DNA from: Acidobacteriota bacterium
GTDB lineage: Bacteria > Acidobacteriota > Blastocatellia > Pyrinomonadales > Pyrinomonadaceae
DNA: 64,000 nucleotides
NCBI GenBank assembly: GCA_016713675.1
Contig: JADJOS010000001.1
Span: 1,736,001 to 1,800,000 of the forward strand
Direction: 5' to 3'
Shown: positions 1 through 7,001 of the stretch, piece by piece
How the letters are laid out: the number at the start of each line of letters is the position of its first letter
Numbering within the stretch: position 1 is the first letter of the stretch
Notes under the pieces: generated by a model
The model's input: the letters and a program-made list of their open reading frames with translations, nothing else
Told to the model about the DNA's origin: nothing
Databases searched by the model: none
Position numbers and translations under genes: made by a program

Positions 1-155
1 CGGCTTAAAAATGTTTTCGAGAAATGGCCGGTGAGCCACTCGAGATTGCCTTTCCAATCGAAGACCTTGTCGAGGCCCGACTGGATGAACAGTATCGCCA
101 CGAACAGGGCCGAGAAAAGTGCGGGGAGTTCTTTGATGATCGCATCGACGGACAT
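1..155 (-). CDS. DoxX-like membrane protein (N-terminal part)
   Basis: Only the first 51 codons lie in the window and the gene runs off its left edge. The protein begins MSVDAIIKELPALFSALFVA and continues with a hydrophobic helix and the stretch FIQSGLDKVFDWKGN, followed by LTGHFSKT. That arrangement of a first membrane helix and a K-x-F/W-x-GN segment is typical of DoxX-family small four-helix membrane proteins, whose function is mostly undefined. The start codon lies 19 bp after the stop of the Xaa-Pro aminopeptidase gene, so the two are probably co-transcribed. A REP-like palindrome fills the gap. The assignment rests on the N-terminus only. Confidence 0.6.
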   Translation of the reverse strand, partial: MSVDAIIKELPALFSALFVAILFIQSGLDKVFDWKGNLEWLTGHFSKTFLS

Positions 156-170
156 AATGTTGATTGTGAC

Positions 171-192
171 GCCCTTACTTACGTGCGGGCTT
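171..192 (-). repeat. REP-like palindrome, family B, overlapping the pepP stop
   Basis: Read on the minus strand this 22-bp unit is AAGCCCGCACGTAAGTAAGG followed by GC. Closely related copies occur at 47065-47091, 53413-53440 and, inverted, at 53508-53534. The unit folds through AGCCC/GGGCT ends. It encodes the last residues (KPARK) and the TAA stop of the aminopeptidase gene, so the protein end appears to derive from the repeat. Confidence 0.6.
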
Positions 193-1485
193 CTGCATTA
201 GGGCTTCGATCTCGTCCGGGTCCTTTGTCACTTTCGACGTGAGATTTAGGTTGCCGTCTTTCGTAACGACCACATCGTCCTCGATTCGGATGCCGATGCC
301 GCGATATTTGGCCGGTGCGGTCTTGTCATCGGGCGGGATGTAAAGGCCTGGTTCGACGGTCAAGACCATTCCCGGAGCAAACGGCTTCGAGTTTTTCGCC
401 TGCTGATCGGTGAAATACCTTCCGGCGTCATGAACATCGAGGCCGAGATAGTGGCCGACGCCGTGCATGTAGTATTTCATGTAGGACTTTTTCTTTATCA
501 GGTCCTTGGTCTTGCCTTTGAGAAGGCCGAGCTTTTTCATTCCTTCGGTCAGCAGTTCGATCGAGAAATCCTGCCGGCCTTTGACCGTGTTTCCGGTCTT
601 GGTGTATTCGATACACTGGAGTTGGACATCGAGAACAACGTCATAGACCTCACGCTGAGCCGGCGAAAATTTGCCATTTACCGGAAATGTTCGCGTGATG
701 TCCGATGCGTAACCTTCGAATTCGGCTCCGGCGTCGATAAGGATCAGATCGCCGTCCTTGAGCGGCATATTGTTCTCGACGTAGTGCAGAATGGTCGCGT
801 TGTCGCCGCCGCCAATGATCGAATTATAGGCCACGCCGCTGGCGCCCTTGTCGCGCATATATGCTTCCATCAATGACTCGACCTGGCCCTCGTTCATGCC
901 CGGTTTGACCTTTTTCATCGCCAGAATGTGTGCTTCGGCAGCGATGTCAGCGGCGATCTGCATCTGTTCGATCTCTTTGGCATTCTTGTGCAGACGCATT
1001 TCGCCGATGATGACGGTCGGATCGACGATGGTGTGCGGCGGATATGCGGTCTTGAGCCGCCGCTGACGCTGATTCGACAGGTAATGTAGGATCTTCTGAT
1101 CGAGAGCCGAGTCGAGAGCGAAACGGTAATAGAGTTTGTCGTGCCCGTCGAGCAATTTGCCCAGATCCGCCTCGAACTTGTCGATCGACACGGCCTTGTC
1201 CGCACCGTAATTCTTGACGGCACCTTCGACGCCCTGACGGCGGCCGAACCACGTCTCCATCAGCGGGTCGCGGGGACGCACATACAGCGTATACGGCTTC
1301 TTTGCACTCGGGTCGATCACGGCGATCGCGTCCGGTTCGGGAAAGCCGGTCAGGTACCAAAAATCGGAGTCCTGGCGGAATTTGTATTCGGTATCGTAGC
1401 TGCGTACCGCTTCGTGTGCCGCCGGAATGATCGCGATTGAATTTTCGTCCATTGCCTCGATAAATCGCTTTAGTTGTGCTCGCAT
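175..1485 (-). CDS. pepP: Xaa-Pro aminopeptidase (aminopeptidase P, M24B)
   Basis: This 436-residue protein should remove N-terminal residues preceding proline, using two metal ions in the cytoplasm. The N-terminal half is the creatinase-like AMP_N domain (DSDFWYLTGFPEPDA near residue 40). The C-terminal half is a pita-bread fold with every expected metal ligand in order: an Asp in LIDAGAEFEGYASDITR and a second Asp in the same motif, His in HGVGHYLGLDVHD, Glu in VEPGLY and Glu in IRIEDDVVV. Length matches bacterial PepP (about 440). The start is the first ATG of the frame and the gene is divergent from a small membrane protein gene. The last five residues and the stop codon fall inside a REP-like repeat. 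Confidence 0.93.
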   Translation of the reverse strand: MRAQLKRFIEAMDENSIAIIPAAHEAVRSYDTEYKFRQDSDFWYLTGFPEPDAIAVIDPSAKKPYTLYVRPRDPLMETWFGRRQGVEGAVKNYGADKAVSIDKFEADLGKLLDGHDKLYYRFALDSALDQKILHYLSNQRQRRLKTAYPPHTIVDPTVIIGEMRLHKNAKEIEQMQIAADIAAEAHILAMKKVKPGMNEGQVESLMEAYMRDKGASGVAYNSIIGGGDNATILHYVENNMPLKDGDLILIDAGAEFEGYASDITRTFPVNGKFSPAQREVYDVVLDVQLQCIEYTKTGNTVKGRQDFSIELLTEGMKKLGLLKGKTKDLIKKKSYMKYYMHGVGHYLGLDVHDAGRYFTDQQAKNSKPFAPGMVLTVEPGLYIPPDDKTAPAKYRGIGIRIEDDVVVTKDGNLNLTSKVTKDPDEIEALMQKPARK

Positions 1486-1585
1486 ATGACGAAATTGTAA
1501 CGCGAGCGGTTAATTGCCGCAACACGCAGCCAAATCAGATGCAGATTTACGCATCATAGGTCGTTCATTATTGGATAAATACTGT

Positions 1586-1591
1586 TATAAT
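1586..1591 (+). promoter_or_regulatory. Candidate -10 box for the small membrane protein pair
   Basis: A perfect TATAAT hexamer lies 34 bp before the start codon at 1626 in the gap between divergent genes. No convincing -35 hexamer is seen 16-18 bp upstream, so this is a weak promoter call. Confidence 0.3.
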
Positions 1592-1625
1592 TCACGAAAA
1601 TTTTGCATCACTTCAGGAGATAAAA

Positions 1626-2246
1626 ATGAAACGAGTACTTTGCCTTTCGGTGTTGATCTTGACGGCAGCGTTTGCCGCATATTCGGACATCGCGCCGGAG
1701 AGAACGTCAAAACCGACGCCCGCTCCAAAGTCAGATCCGGTAAAGGCTTATATGTCGATCCGTATGGACTCAAATACAAAGGTCGCCACGCTGAGCATTC
1801 CCCGCGAAAAGCTCAAGCAGCTTCGGGCCGAGATCGAGCAGCTTGACAGTGAAAGCGACAATACAGCCGCAGCGACAGGCAGTTTTTCGCGTTTGCAGAC
1901 CATCGTCAGCGGTGCATTTCTCAGTCTGGCTTTCGTCTTCGGCGGGATCTGGTTTGTTCGCAGCGGCAGATCCGCATCAAGGTCCGGCAAATCGCTCGTG
2001 GTTCTGGCGATGATCGGCCTGATCGGAACGACAGCGACTTTTGTTTACGGCAATGCCGGACCGCCGGCTGCGTTGCGAAGCGTATCGAGCACGCTTTTTG
2101 ACAAGAAAGCTTTCGGCTATTGGACGTCTGCGGGCGGCTCCATCAACCTGACCGTTTCGGAATCATCCGCAGTCGAACTCAATGTGCCGGCTCCGAAGAA
2201 CTGGCCGAATGATAAAGAGAAAGAAGGCAATAAGGATAATGAATAA
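1626..2246 (+). CDS. Exported single-pass membrane protein, tandem paralog 1
   Basis: This 206-residue protein is not assigned to a named family. It has an N-terminal signal sequence (MKRVLCLSVLILTAAFAAYS) followed by a mature N-terminus DIAPERTSKPTP, a soluble part of about 75 residues, then two hydrophobic segments (SGAFLSLAFVFGGIWFV near residues 100-115 and VVLAMIGLIGTTATFVYG) ending in NAGPP, and a charged tail. The ribosome site CAGGAG sits 7 bp before ATG. The next gene (2299-2937) is a clear paralog sharing SDIA, LRAE, GAFLSLAFVFGG and RSG blocks. The pair looks like a local duplication acting in the envelope. Function unknown. Confidence 0.7.
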   Translation: MKRVLCLSVLILTAAFAAYSDIAPERTSKPTPAPKSDPVKAYMSIRMDSNTKVATLSIPREKLKQLRAEIEQLDSESDNTAAATGSFSRLQTIVSGAFLSLAFVFGGIWFVRSGRSASRSGKSLVVLAMIGLIGTTATFVYGNAGPPAALRSVSSTLFDKKAFGYWTSAGGSINLTVSESSAVELNVPAPKNWPNDKEKEGNKDNE

Positions 2247-2298
2247 CCGATCCGTGTCAGTCAATGACCGGTCGCCCGTCGAATAAAAGGAGATAATA

Positions 2299-2937
2299 AT
2301 GAAACGAATACTCGCTTTGGCATTGGTAATGATGTTCTGTTCGGTCATCGCTTTCTCGGACATAGCCCGTCCTGACCAAAAGCCGGATCGCACGCCGAAA
2401 GTTCTCTATAACGCCACGGCCGATATGTCGATCACACTCGACCGCAATGCCAGCCGGCCTGTGCTGCGGATCCCCAAAACAACGCTCAAGTACCTTCGTG
2501 CCGAGCTCGAAGCGGCGGACGACAGTGCAGACGACACAGCTGCAGTGACAACCGGCGGCGGCAGTAACTGGACGAAAACACAGACGATAATTAGCGGTGC
2601 GTTTCTGAGCCTCGCTTTTGTATTTGGCGGATTTTGGTTCATTCGTTCGGGTAAGGCGTCGTCTAAGGGCGTTCGAAATCTCGTCGTTGTCGGCGTGATG
2701 TCAGGTATCGCGGTGACCGCGACCTATGTTTACGCGAACGTCGGCCCGCCGCCTGTGTCAGGCATTACAAACAAGATCTTCAACCGAAGTGCGATGTTTG
2801 GCGGGGATTATGCTCATGAACGGAACATCCGGGTCGAGAAGACCGACGGCGACGAGATCGAATTGATCATTCCCGACCCGCAACCGGCCGCGAACACGGA
2901 GAAAATAATAAAGATCTCGCCGGCAAATAACGAGTAG
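2299..2937 (+). CDS. Exported single-pass membrane protein, tandem paralog 2
   Basis: This 212-residue protein is the duplicate of the preceding gene. It has the same plan: signal sequence MKRILALALVMMFCSVIAFS, mature start DIARPDQKP, a soluble segment ending in LKYLRAELEAADD, a conserved hydrophobic block GAFLSLAFVFGGFWFIRSG, a second hydrophobic stretch ending VYANVGPPP, then a polar tail. The ribosome site AAAGGAGATAATA precedes ATG closely. Outside the shared blocks the two proteins have diverged well, so the duplication is old. The next gene begins 2 bp after its stop, indicating an operon. Function unknown. Confidence 0.7.
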   Translation: MKRILALALVMMFCSVIAFSDIARPDQKPDRTPKVLYNATADMSITLDRNASRPVLRIPKTTLKYLRAELEAADDSADDTAAVTTGGGSNWTKTQTIISGAFLSLAFVFGGFWFIRSGKASSKGVRNLVVVGVMSGIAVTATYVYANVGPPPVSGITNKIFNRSAMFGGDYAHERNIRVEKTDGDEIELIIPDPQPAANTEKIIKISPANNE

Positions 2938-2939
2938 CT

Positions 2940-3944
2940 TTGCAGGAGGTACGCACCTATCGTTTTGAATTGACGAGCGCACACGTTTTTGTTGGTGCGT
3001 TCGTCTTGGCGTGTGCGGTAGCGGCGGCATTGATCGGAAGTTTTCCGTTGGCGGCGTCGATCGCGACGATCTTTGTGTTTGCGGGCGTGCATAACGTTAT
3101 GGAGTTTCGCTACTTCGCCGCCCGTATGCCGCTGCGTTGGGGCAAGTCGCGATTGTTTTATAGTGTTGGTATCGGCGGCGTGGTAGTCCTTGCCGCCGCC
3201 TATCTGACGCTTTGTTTCGCAAGCGGAAATTGGCTATGGAGCGGAGCGGGTTGGGCGATATTCGCGGCGACGTGGAACACGGCGTTCATCCTTTGGGTTG
3301 GCTTGCTGTTTTATCTACGCGGCAAACAGCGGCCTAAGAGCGACTGGACTCTTGCATTTCCGGTCGCATTCCTGCTCGCTGCCCTTGCTTGGATCGTGCC
3401 GCAATATTGGAGTCTCGCTCTTGTTTACATTCATCCGTTCATCGCGATGTGGTTTCTTGGGCGGCAGATCAGACGGACGAAACCCGAATGGCTTAGGGCG
3501 TATCATTTCTGTTTGGCAACGATCCCTGTTTTCGTGATAGCGATCTGGCTGGCGTTTTCGTCGCGGCCGAATCTGTCTGAGGAGACAAATCTTTTCTGGC
3601 GAATTTCACAGCACGCGGGCAGCGAGATACTACCGGGAATTTCAAGTCATGTTCTGGTTGCGACGCACGTATTTCTCGAGTCGATACACTATTTCGTCTG
3701 GATATTGCTGATACCTCTGGTCGATCGCCGTGCGATCCCGTGGCGGTGGAGCGAGATACCGCTTCTGTCGAACAAACGCGGGTTTCCGAAGATCGTATTG
3801 ACCGTTTTTGCAGTCAGTGTCGTTTTGGTGATCGCGTTGTGGTTCGGTTTCGCAGTTGATTACACAACGACGCGCGACATCTATTTTGCGTTTGCCATTG
3901 CCCACGTAATGGCGGAATTTCCGTTCCTTATTAAGATGTTGTAA
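2940..3944 (+). CDS. Histidine-bearing polytopic membrane protein, unknown
   Basis: This is a predicted inner-membrane protein of about 334 residues with eight or more hydrophobic segments. Several helices carry conserved-looking polar residues: GVHNVMEFRYFAAR, YIHPFIAMWF, THVFLESIHYFVW and FAIAHVMAEFPF. Histidines and glutamates inside membrane helices suggest metal binding and recall, very loosely, the Brp/Blh carotene-cleaving family; that link is a guess. The frame opens with TTG at 2940, but an AGGAGGT ribosome site lies inside the first codons, so a TTG at 2970 or another downstream start is possible. The TAA stop forms the edge of an inverted repeat. It probably belongs with the preceding pair of membrane proteins. 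Confidence 0.6.
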   Translation: MQEVRTYRFELTSAHVFVGAFVLACAVAAALIGSFPLAASIATIFVFAGVHNVMEFRYFAARMPLRWGKSRLFYSVGIGGVVVLAAAYLTLCFASGNWLWSGAGWAIFAATWNTAFILWVGLLFYLRGKQRPKSDWTLAFPVAFLLAALAWIVPQYWSLALVYIHPFIAMWFLGRQIRRTKPEWLRAYHFCLATIPVFVIAIWLAFSSRPNLSEETNLFWRISQHAGSEILPGISSHVLVATHVFLESIHYFVWILLIPLVDRRAIPWRWSEIPLLSNKRGFPKIVLTVFAVSVVLVIALWFGFAVDYTTTRDIYFAFAIAHVMAEFPFLIKML

Positions 3945-4050
3945 CCGCGAAATACGCAAAAGATCCGAAAAATGAGGAAATGGCAGTGACAGCGTGAGTT
4001 CCTGAATAAATTGATCTCTTAATTTATTTATTTTCGCAACTTTCGCGGTA
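3942..4050. repeat. Imperfect inverted repeat, CCGCGAAA type
   Basis: The left arm (3942-3962, TAACCGCGAAATACGCAAAA) and right arm (4031-4050, TTTTCGCAACTTTCGCGGTA) are imperfect reverse complements. The left arm begins with the TAA stop of the upstream membrane protein gene. A related CCGCGAAA/ACGCGAAA repeat occurs at 19630-19706. This fills most of the 115-bp gap before the next gene. Confidence 0.5.
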
Positions 4051-4059
4051 AAAACTCTT

Positions 4060-4494
4060 ATGTTCCTTTTTGACGAGGTCGATTTTGTACAAACCCAGAA
4101 CTTGCCGCTGGGTGATCTGTGGGCGTTTCTGCCGCTCGGTTATCTTGTCACGATCTTGATCGAAACTCCGATCCTATTCTTCGGTCTCTCGCAAAAGCTG
4201 ACGACGAGGCAAAAACTTGCTTGCGGCGTTTGGCTTACGGCGTGTACATATCCGATCGTCGTCCTCGTTCTACCGGCGATCTTTTTCGGTCAGTCGCGTG
4301 CATTGTACTTGCTCGTGGCTGAGATATTCGCTCCGTTGGGCGAGTGCATACTGTTTTGGCTTGCGTTTAGAGGCAGAGATATTCTGGAAAAAGGCGACTG
4401 GACGCGATCATTTTCGGCAATTGTGATCGCTAACCTTGCATCGTTCGGATTTGGCGAGATAATGAACGCAGTAGGCTGGTTTGGCCTCTTTTAA
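4060..4494 (+). CDS. Small four-helix membrane protein, unknown
   Basis: This 144-residue protein has four hydrophobic segments (LWAFLPLGYLVTILIETPIL, WLTACTYPIVVLVLPAIFFG, ALYLLVAEIFAPLGECILFW and SAIVIANLASFGFGEIMNAV). Glutamates lie within or beside three of the helices (IET, VAEIFAPLGE, FGEIMN), an arrangement that hints at ion or metal handling but is not diagnostic. No family is recognised. It overlaps the longest frame of the following gene and lies close to the preceding membrane gene, so it likely shares that operon. Confidence 0.55.
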   Translation: MFLFDEVDFVQTQNLPLGDLWAFLPLGYLVTILIETPILFFGLSQKLTTRQKLACGVWLTACTYPIVVLVLPAIFFGQSRALYLLVAEIFAPLGECILFWLAFRGRDILEKGDWTRSFSAIVIANLASFGFGEIMNAVGWFGLF

Positions 4495-4498
4495 GCAT

Positions 4499-4987
4499 AT
4501 GCGAAGTTCAATTATCACATTATCGTTATTTACAATTTTTTTGCTTGTGCAGACATCTGCCGGGCAGAGCGGCTACGTCACGTATTACAATTCGCGTTTT
4601 GAGTATTCGATCAAATATCCGACCAAGGTCTTTGTCCCGCAGGAAGAATCAGCGAACGGCGACGGCCGCGTTTTTCTGGCAAAAGGCGGGGCCGAGCTCC
4701 GTGTCTGGGGGCAATACAATGCCTTGATGGACACGGTGCGGGAGGCATACGAAAAAGATTTGAACGAATACGGCCGAGGGGTCACGTACAAGGTTTTGCA
4801 AAATAGCGGCTACGTCATCTCAGGCACAAAGGGAAACAAGGTCTATTACCAAAAGACGATGCTCAACGGTTCTGACGGTGACGGCGGGGCGGTATTCGCT
4901 ACATTCACGATAGAATACAAAAAGACCGAAAAGGCAAAGTACGACCCGATCGTGACCAAGATCGCGGCGTCGTTCAGGTTCGATTGA
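4499..4987 (+). CDS. Exported protein of unknown function
   Basis: A signal sequence (MRSSIITLSLFTIFLLVQTS, cleavage likely after SAG) leads a mature protein of about 140 residues beginning QSGYVTYYNSRFEYSIKYPT. The pattern of a short beta strand with Y-N-x-R-F-x-Y-S-I-x-Y-P is common to small secreted PsbP-like or lipoprotein-like domains that bind hydrophobic ligands, but no firm match can be claimed. The ATG at 4499 is chosen because it gives a proper signal peptide; an upstream ATG at 4481 would overlap the previous gene. The queE start follows the stop by 1 bp, so it is co-transcribed with queuosine-pathway genes. Confidence 0.6.
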   Translation: MRSSIITLSLFTIFLLVQTSAGQSGYVTYYNSRFEYSIKYPTKVFVPQEESANGDGRVFLAKGGAELRVWGQYNALMDTVREAYEKDLNEYGRGVTYKVLQNSGYVISGTKGNKVYYQKTMLNGSDGDGGAVFATFTIEYKKTEKAKYDPIVTKIAASFRFD

Positions 4988-4988
4988 G

Positions 4989-5648
4989 ATGACCGAAAAC
5001 GCCCGCGTCCTGCGAATAACCGAAATTTTCCTGTCGATCCAGGGCGAATCGTCGCACGCCGGGCGGCCGTGTTCGTTCGTGCGTCTGACCGGGTGTCCGA
5101 TGCGTTGCGTTTGGTGCGACAGCGAATATACATTCACCGGCGGCGAGCGTCTGCCGTTCGACGATATCTTTGCGAAACTCGATGGATACGGCTGCAGCCT
5201 CGTTGAGGTGACGGGCGGTGAACCGCTTGCTCAGAGGTCGGCTTTTCCGTTCATCACCGAACTTTGCGACCGCGGATATGAAGTGCTCATCGAGACCGGA
5301 GGCTATGTTTCGACCGAAGACGTCGATCCGCGTGCGAAGATCATCCTTGACATAAAATGCCCGGCGTCAGGCGAGGCTGAGCGGAACCACTGGCCCAATC
5401 TCTTTCGCCTGCGGCCCGACCTCGACGAAGTAAAATTCGTCGTTGCTGACATCGCTGATTGGGAATTTGCGAAAGAGACGATAGCGAGATACGATCTGGC
5501 TTCGCTAACAAAGGAGATCCTTATTTCGCCCATCCACGGCATCGACATGCGACCCATTGCTGAGTCGGTCGCGAAGAGCGGTCTGCCAGTTCGTTTCAAT
5601 TTGCAGATACACAAATACGTTTGGGGAGCGGATGTTCATGGCGTGTAG
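4989..5648 (+). CDS. queE: 7-carboxy-7-deazaguanine synthase (radical SAM)
   Basis: QueE converts 6-carboxy-tetrahydropterin to 7-carboxy-7-deazaguanine in queuosine/7-deazaguanine biosynthesis. The 219-residue protein shows the family N-terminus ITEIFLSIQGESSHAGRPC and the 4Fe-4S cluster motif as CPMRCVWC (Cys36, Cys40, Cys43), followed by the glycine-rich SAM motif VTGGEPL near residue 78. Length is normal. It overlaps the following queC by 11 bp, which signals translational coupling. QueD and QueF are not in the window. Confidence 0.93.
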   Translation: MTENARVLRITEIFLSIQGESSHAGRPCSFVRLTGCPMRCVWCDSEYTFTGGERLPFDDIFAKLDGYGCSLVEVTGGEPLAQRSAFPFITELCDRGYEVLIETGGYVSTEDVDPRAKIILDIKCPASGEAERNHWPNLFRLRPDLDEVKFVVADIADWEFAKETIARYDLASLTKEILISPIHGIDMRPIAESVAKSGLPVRFNLQIHKYVWGADVHGV

Positions 5649-6312
5649 TTCTATCGTTTTGGTTTCAGGCGGAATGGATTCGTGCGTAACGGCGGCGATG
5701 GCGCGATCTGAAAATGACGAACTGGCGTTCCTTCACATTTCATATGGACAGCGAACTGAGGCGAGAGAACGAAAGGCGTTCAACGACATCGCCGATCATT
5801 ACGGCATTAGGCAACGGCTAGATGTTTCGATCGAATATCTCGCCAAGATCGGCGGTTCTTCGCTGACCGACGCGAATAACGCCGTCACTGAGGCCGACCT
5901 TGCATCGACCAAAATTCCGACCAGTTATGTCCCGTTTCGCAATGCAAATATGCTCGCGATCGCGACCAGCTGGGCCGAAGTGATCGGTGCAAGCTCGATC
6001 TACATCGGAGCCGTGGCCGAAGACTCAAGCGGTTATCCCGATTGCCAGCCCGAATTTTACGCGGCGTTCCAAAAGACAATAGACACCGGCACAAAACCTG
6101 ACACGCGTATCGAGATCCGTACGCCCATCATTGAACTTTCGAAAGCCGAGATCGTTCAAAAGGGAATCGACCTCGACGCACCGCTGCATCTGACGTGGTC
6201 ATGCTACCGCAGCGAGCAGCTTGCGTGCGGCACGTGTGATTCGTGTGCGTTGAGGCTGCGTGGTTTCAAGCTGGCAGGTGTGACGGATCCTATCAATTAT
6301 TCCGGTTCCTGA
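5638..6312 (+). CDS. queC: 7-cyano-7-deazaguanine synthase
   Basis: QueC uses ATP and ammonia to turn 7-carboxy-7-deazaguanine into preQ0, the step after QueE. The PP-loop ATP pyrophosphatase motif VSGGMDSC is at residues 9-16 and the C-terminal zinc site is visible as CYRSEQLACGTCDSC. An alternative ATG lies 6 bp upstream, but GGGGAG is better spaced for the start at 5638. The start is inside queE. The 3' end overlaps the convergent membrane protein gene by 16 bp. Confidence 0.93.
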   Translation: MACSSIVLVSGGMDSCVTAAMARSENDELAFLHISYGQRTEARERKAFNDIADHYGIRQRLDVSIEYLAKIGGSSLTDANNAVTEADLASTKIPTSYVPFRNANMLAIATSWAEVIGASSIYIGAVAEDSSGYPDCQPEFYAAFQKTIDTGTKPDTRIEIRTPIIELSKAEIVQKGIDLDAPLHLTWSCYRSEQLACGTCDSCALRLRGFKLAGVTDPINYSGS

Positions 6313-6959
6313 TTGCCGGTCAATTCCGCCTTTTTCGCCTCGAGTTCGGTGATCTTCGCCTGCAGTCCTAATATCTCGGCATCAATATCGGCGATCTGTA
6401 TCCCACCGGCACTGAGTTTGTGAAACACCGGCGTTATCACGGTGATCGAAGCGATCAAGATCGACAATACGCCGATGATCCGCGAGACCAGATCGCTGTC
6501 ACTGGTCGGTTCGAACCACAGAATATAGAGCAGTATCGCGTCCAACACGGCGACAAACACAAACGCGGCGATCTGCGACCACGCAAATCGGCGGTCAAGC
6601 CGAGCGATCGACAGCAGCGACAGATGGGAACACGAGACTGCGAGCATTACTGCGGTAAGCGTTGCTTTGATGAAATTACTGTTATCATCGAGCACGTTCC
6701 AGATGATCAGGAATACCATCAACGCGGAAACGAGCGACAAGACAATGCCCGCAAGCGGCAGATTACGCCCGCGTCCCGTTTCATAATAGGCACCGCACGC
6801 GAGCCCCAAAATGCTTGTCACCGTGACCGTCAGCGTCGTCAACAGTACGCGAACCTCGAGCTCGCCAAAATTGCCGAACAAGATCACGCCAATTCCCAAA
6901 AGGGCACTGATCGCAACCGACGTTATCAGAAGATAAAGAAATACGCGCTTTAGATTCAT
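6297..6959 (-). CDS. Membrane protein with C-terminal coiled coil, unknown
   Basis: The 220-residue protein contains about six hydrophobic helices (for example LFLLITSVAISALLGIGVIL at the N-terminus, LLTTLTVTVTSILGLACGAYY, LAGIVLSLVSALMVFLIIW and VLSILIASITVITPVF) followed by a short heptad-like tail (IDAEILGLQAKITELEAKKAEL, split across residues 190-212) that should form a coiled coil. No family is recognised. The gene converges on queC and overlaps its end by 16 bp. It stands alone between convergent and co-oriented neighbours. Confidence 0.6.
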   Translation of the reverse strand: MNLKRVFLYLLITSVAISALLGIGVILFGNFGELEVRVLLTTLTVTVTSILGLACGAYYETGRGRNLPLAGIVLSLVSALMVFLIIWNVLDDNSNFIKATLTAVMLAVSCSHLSLLSIARLDRRFAWSQIAAFVFVAVLDAILLYILWFEPTSDSDLVSRIIGVLSILIASITVITPVFHKLSAGGIQIADIDAEILGLQAKITELEAKKAELTGNQEPE

Positions 6960-7001
6960 GGCGCGATTATACGCCCTTTTTTGTGAAATGAATGTGAATT
7001 T

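Noticed and set aside
24..242. Plus-strand open frame at the left edge
   Set aside because: It overlaps the pepP 3' end and the DoxX-like gene on the other strand and has no ribosome site or family motif.
4989..6312. A preQ1 riboswitch for queE-queC
   Set aside because: The genes follow the previous coding region with 1 bp spacing and there is no leader to hold one.
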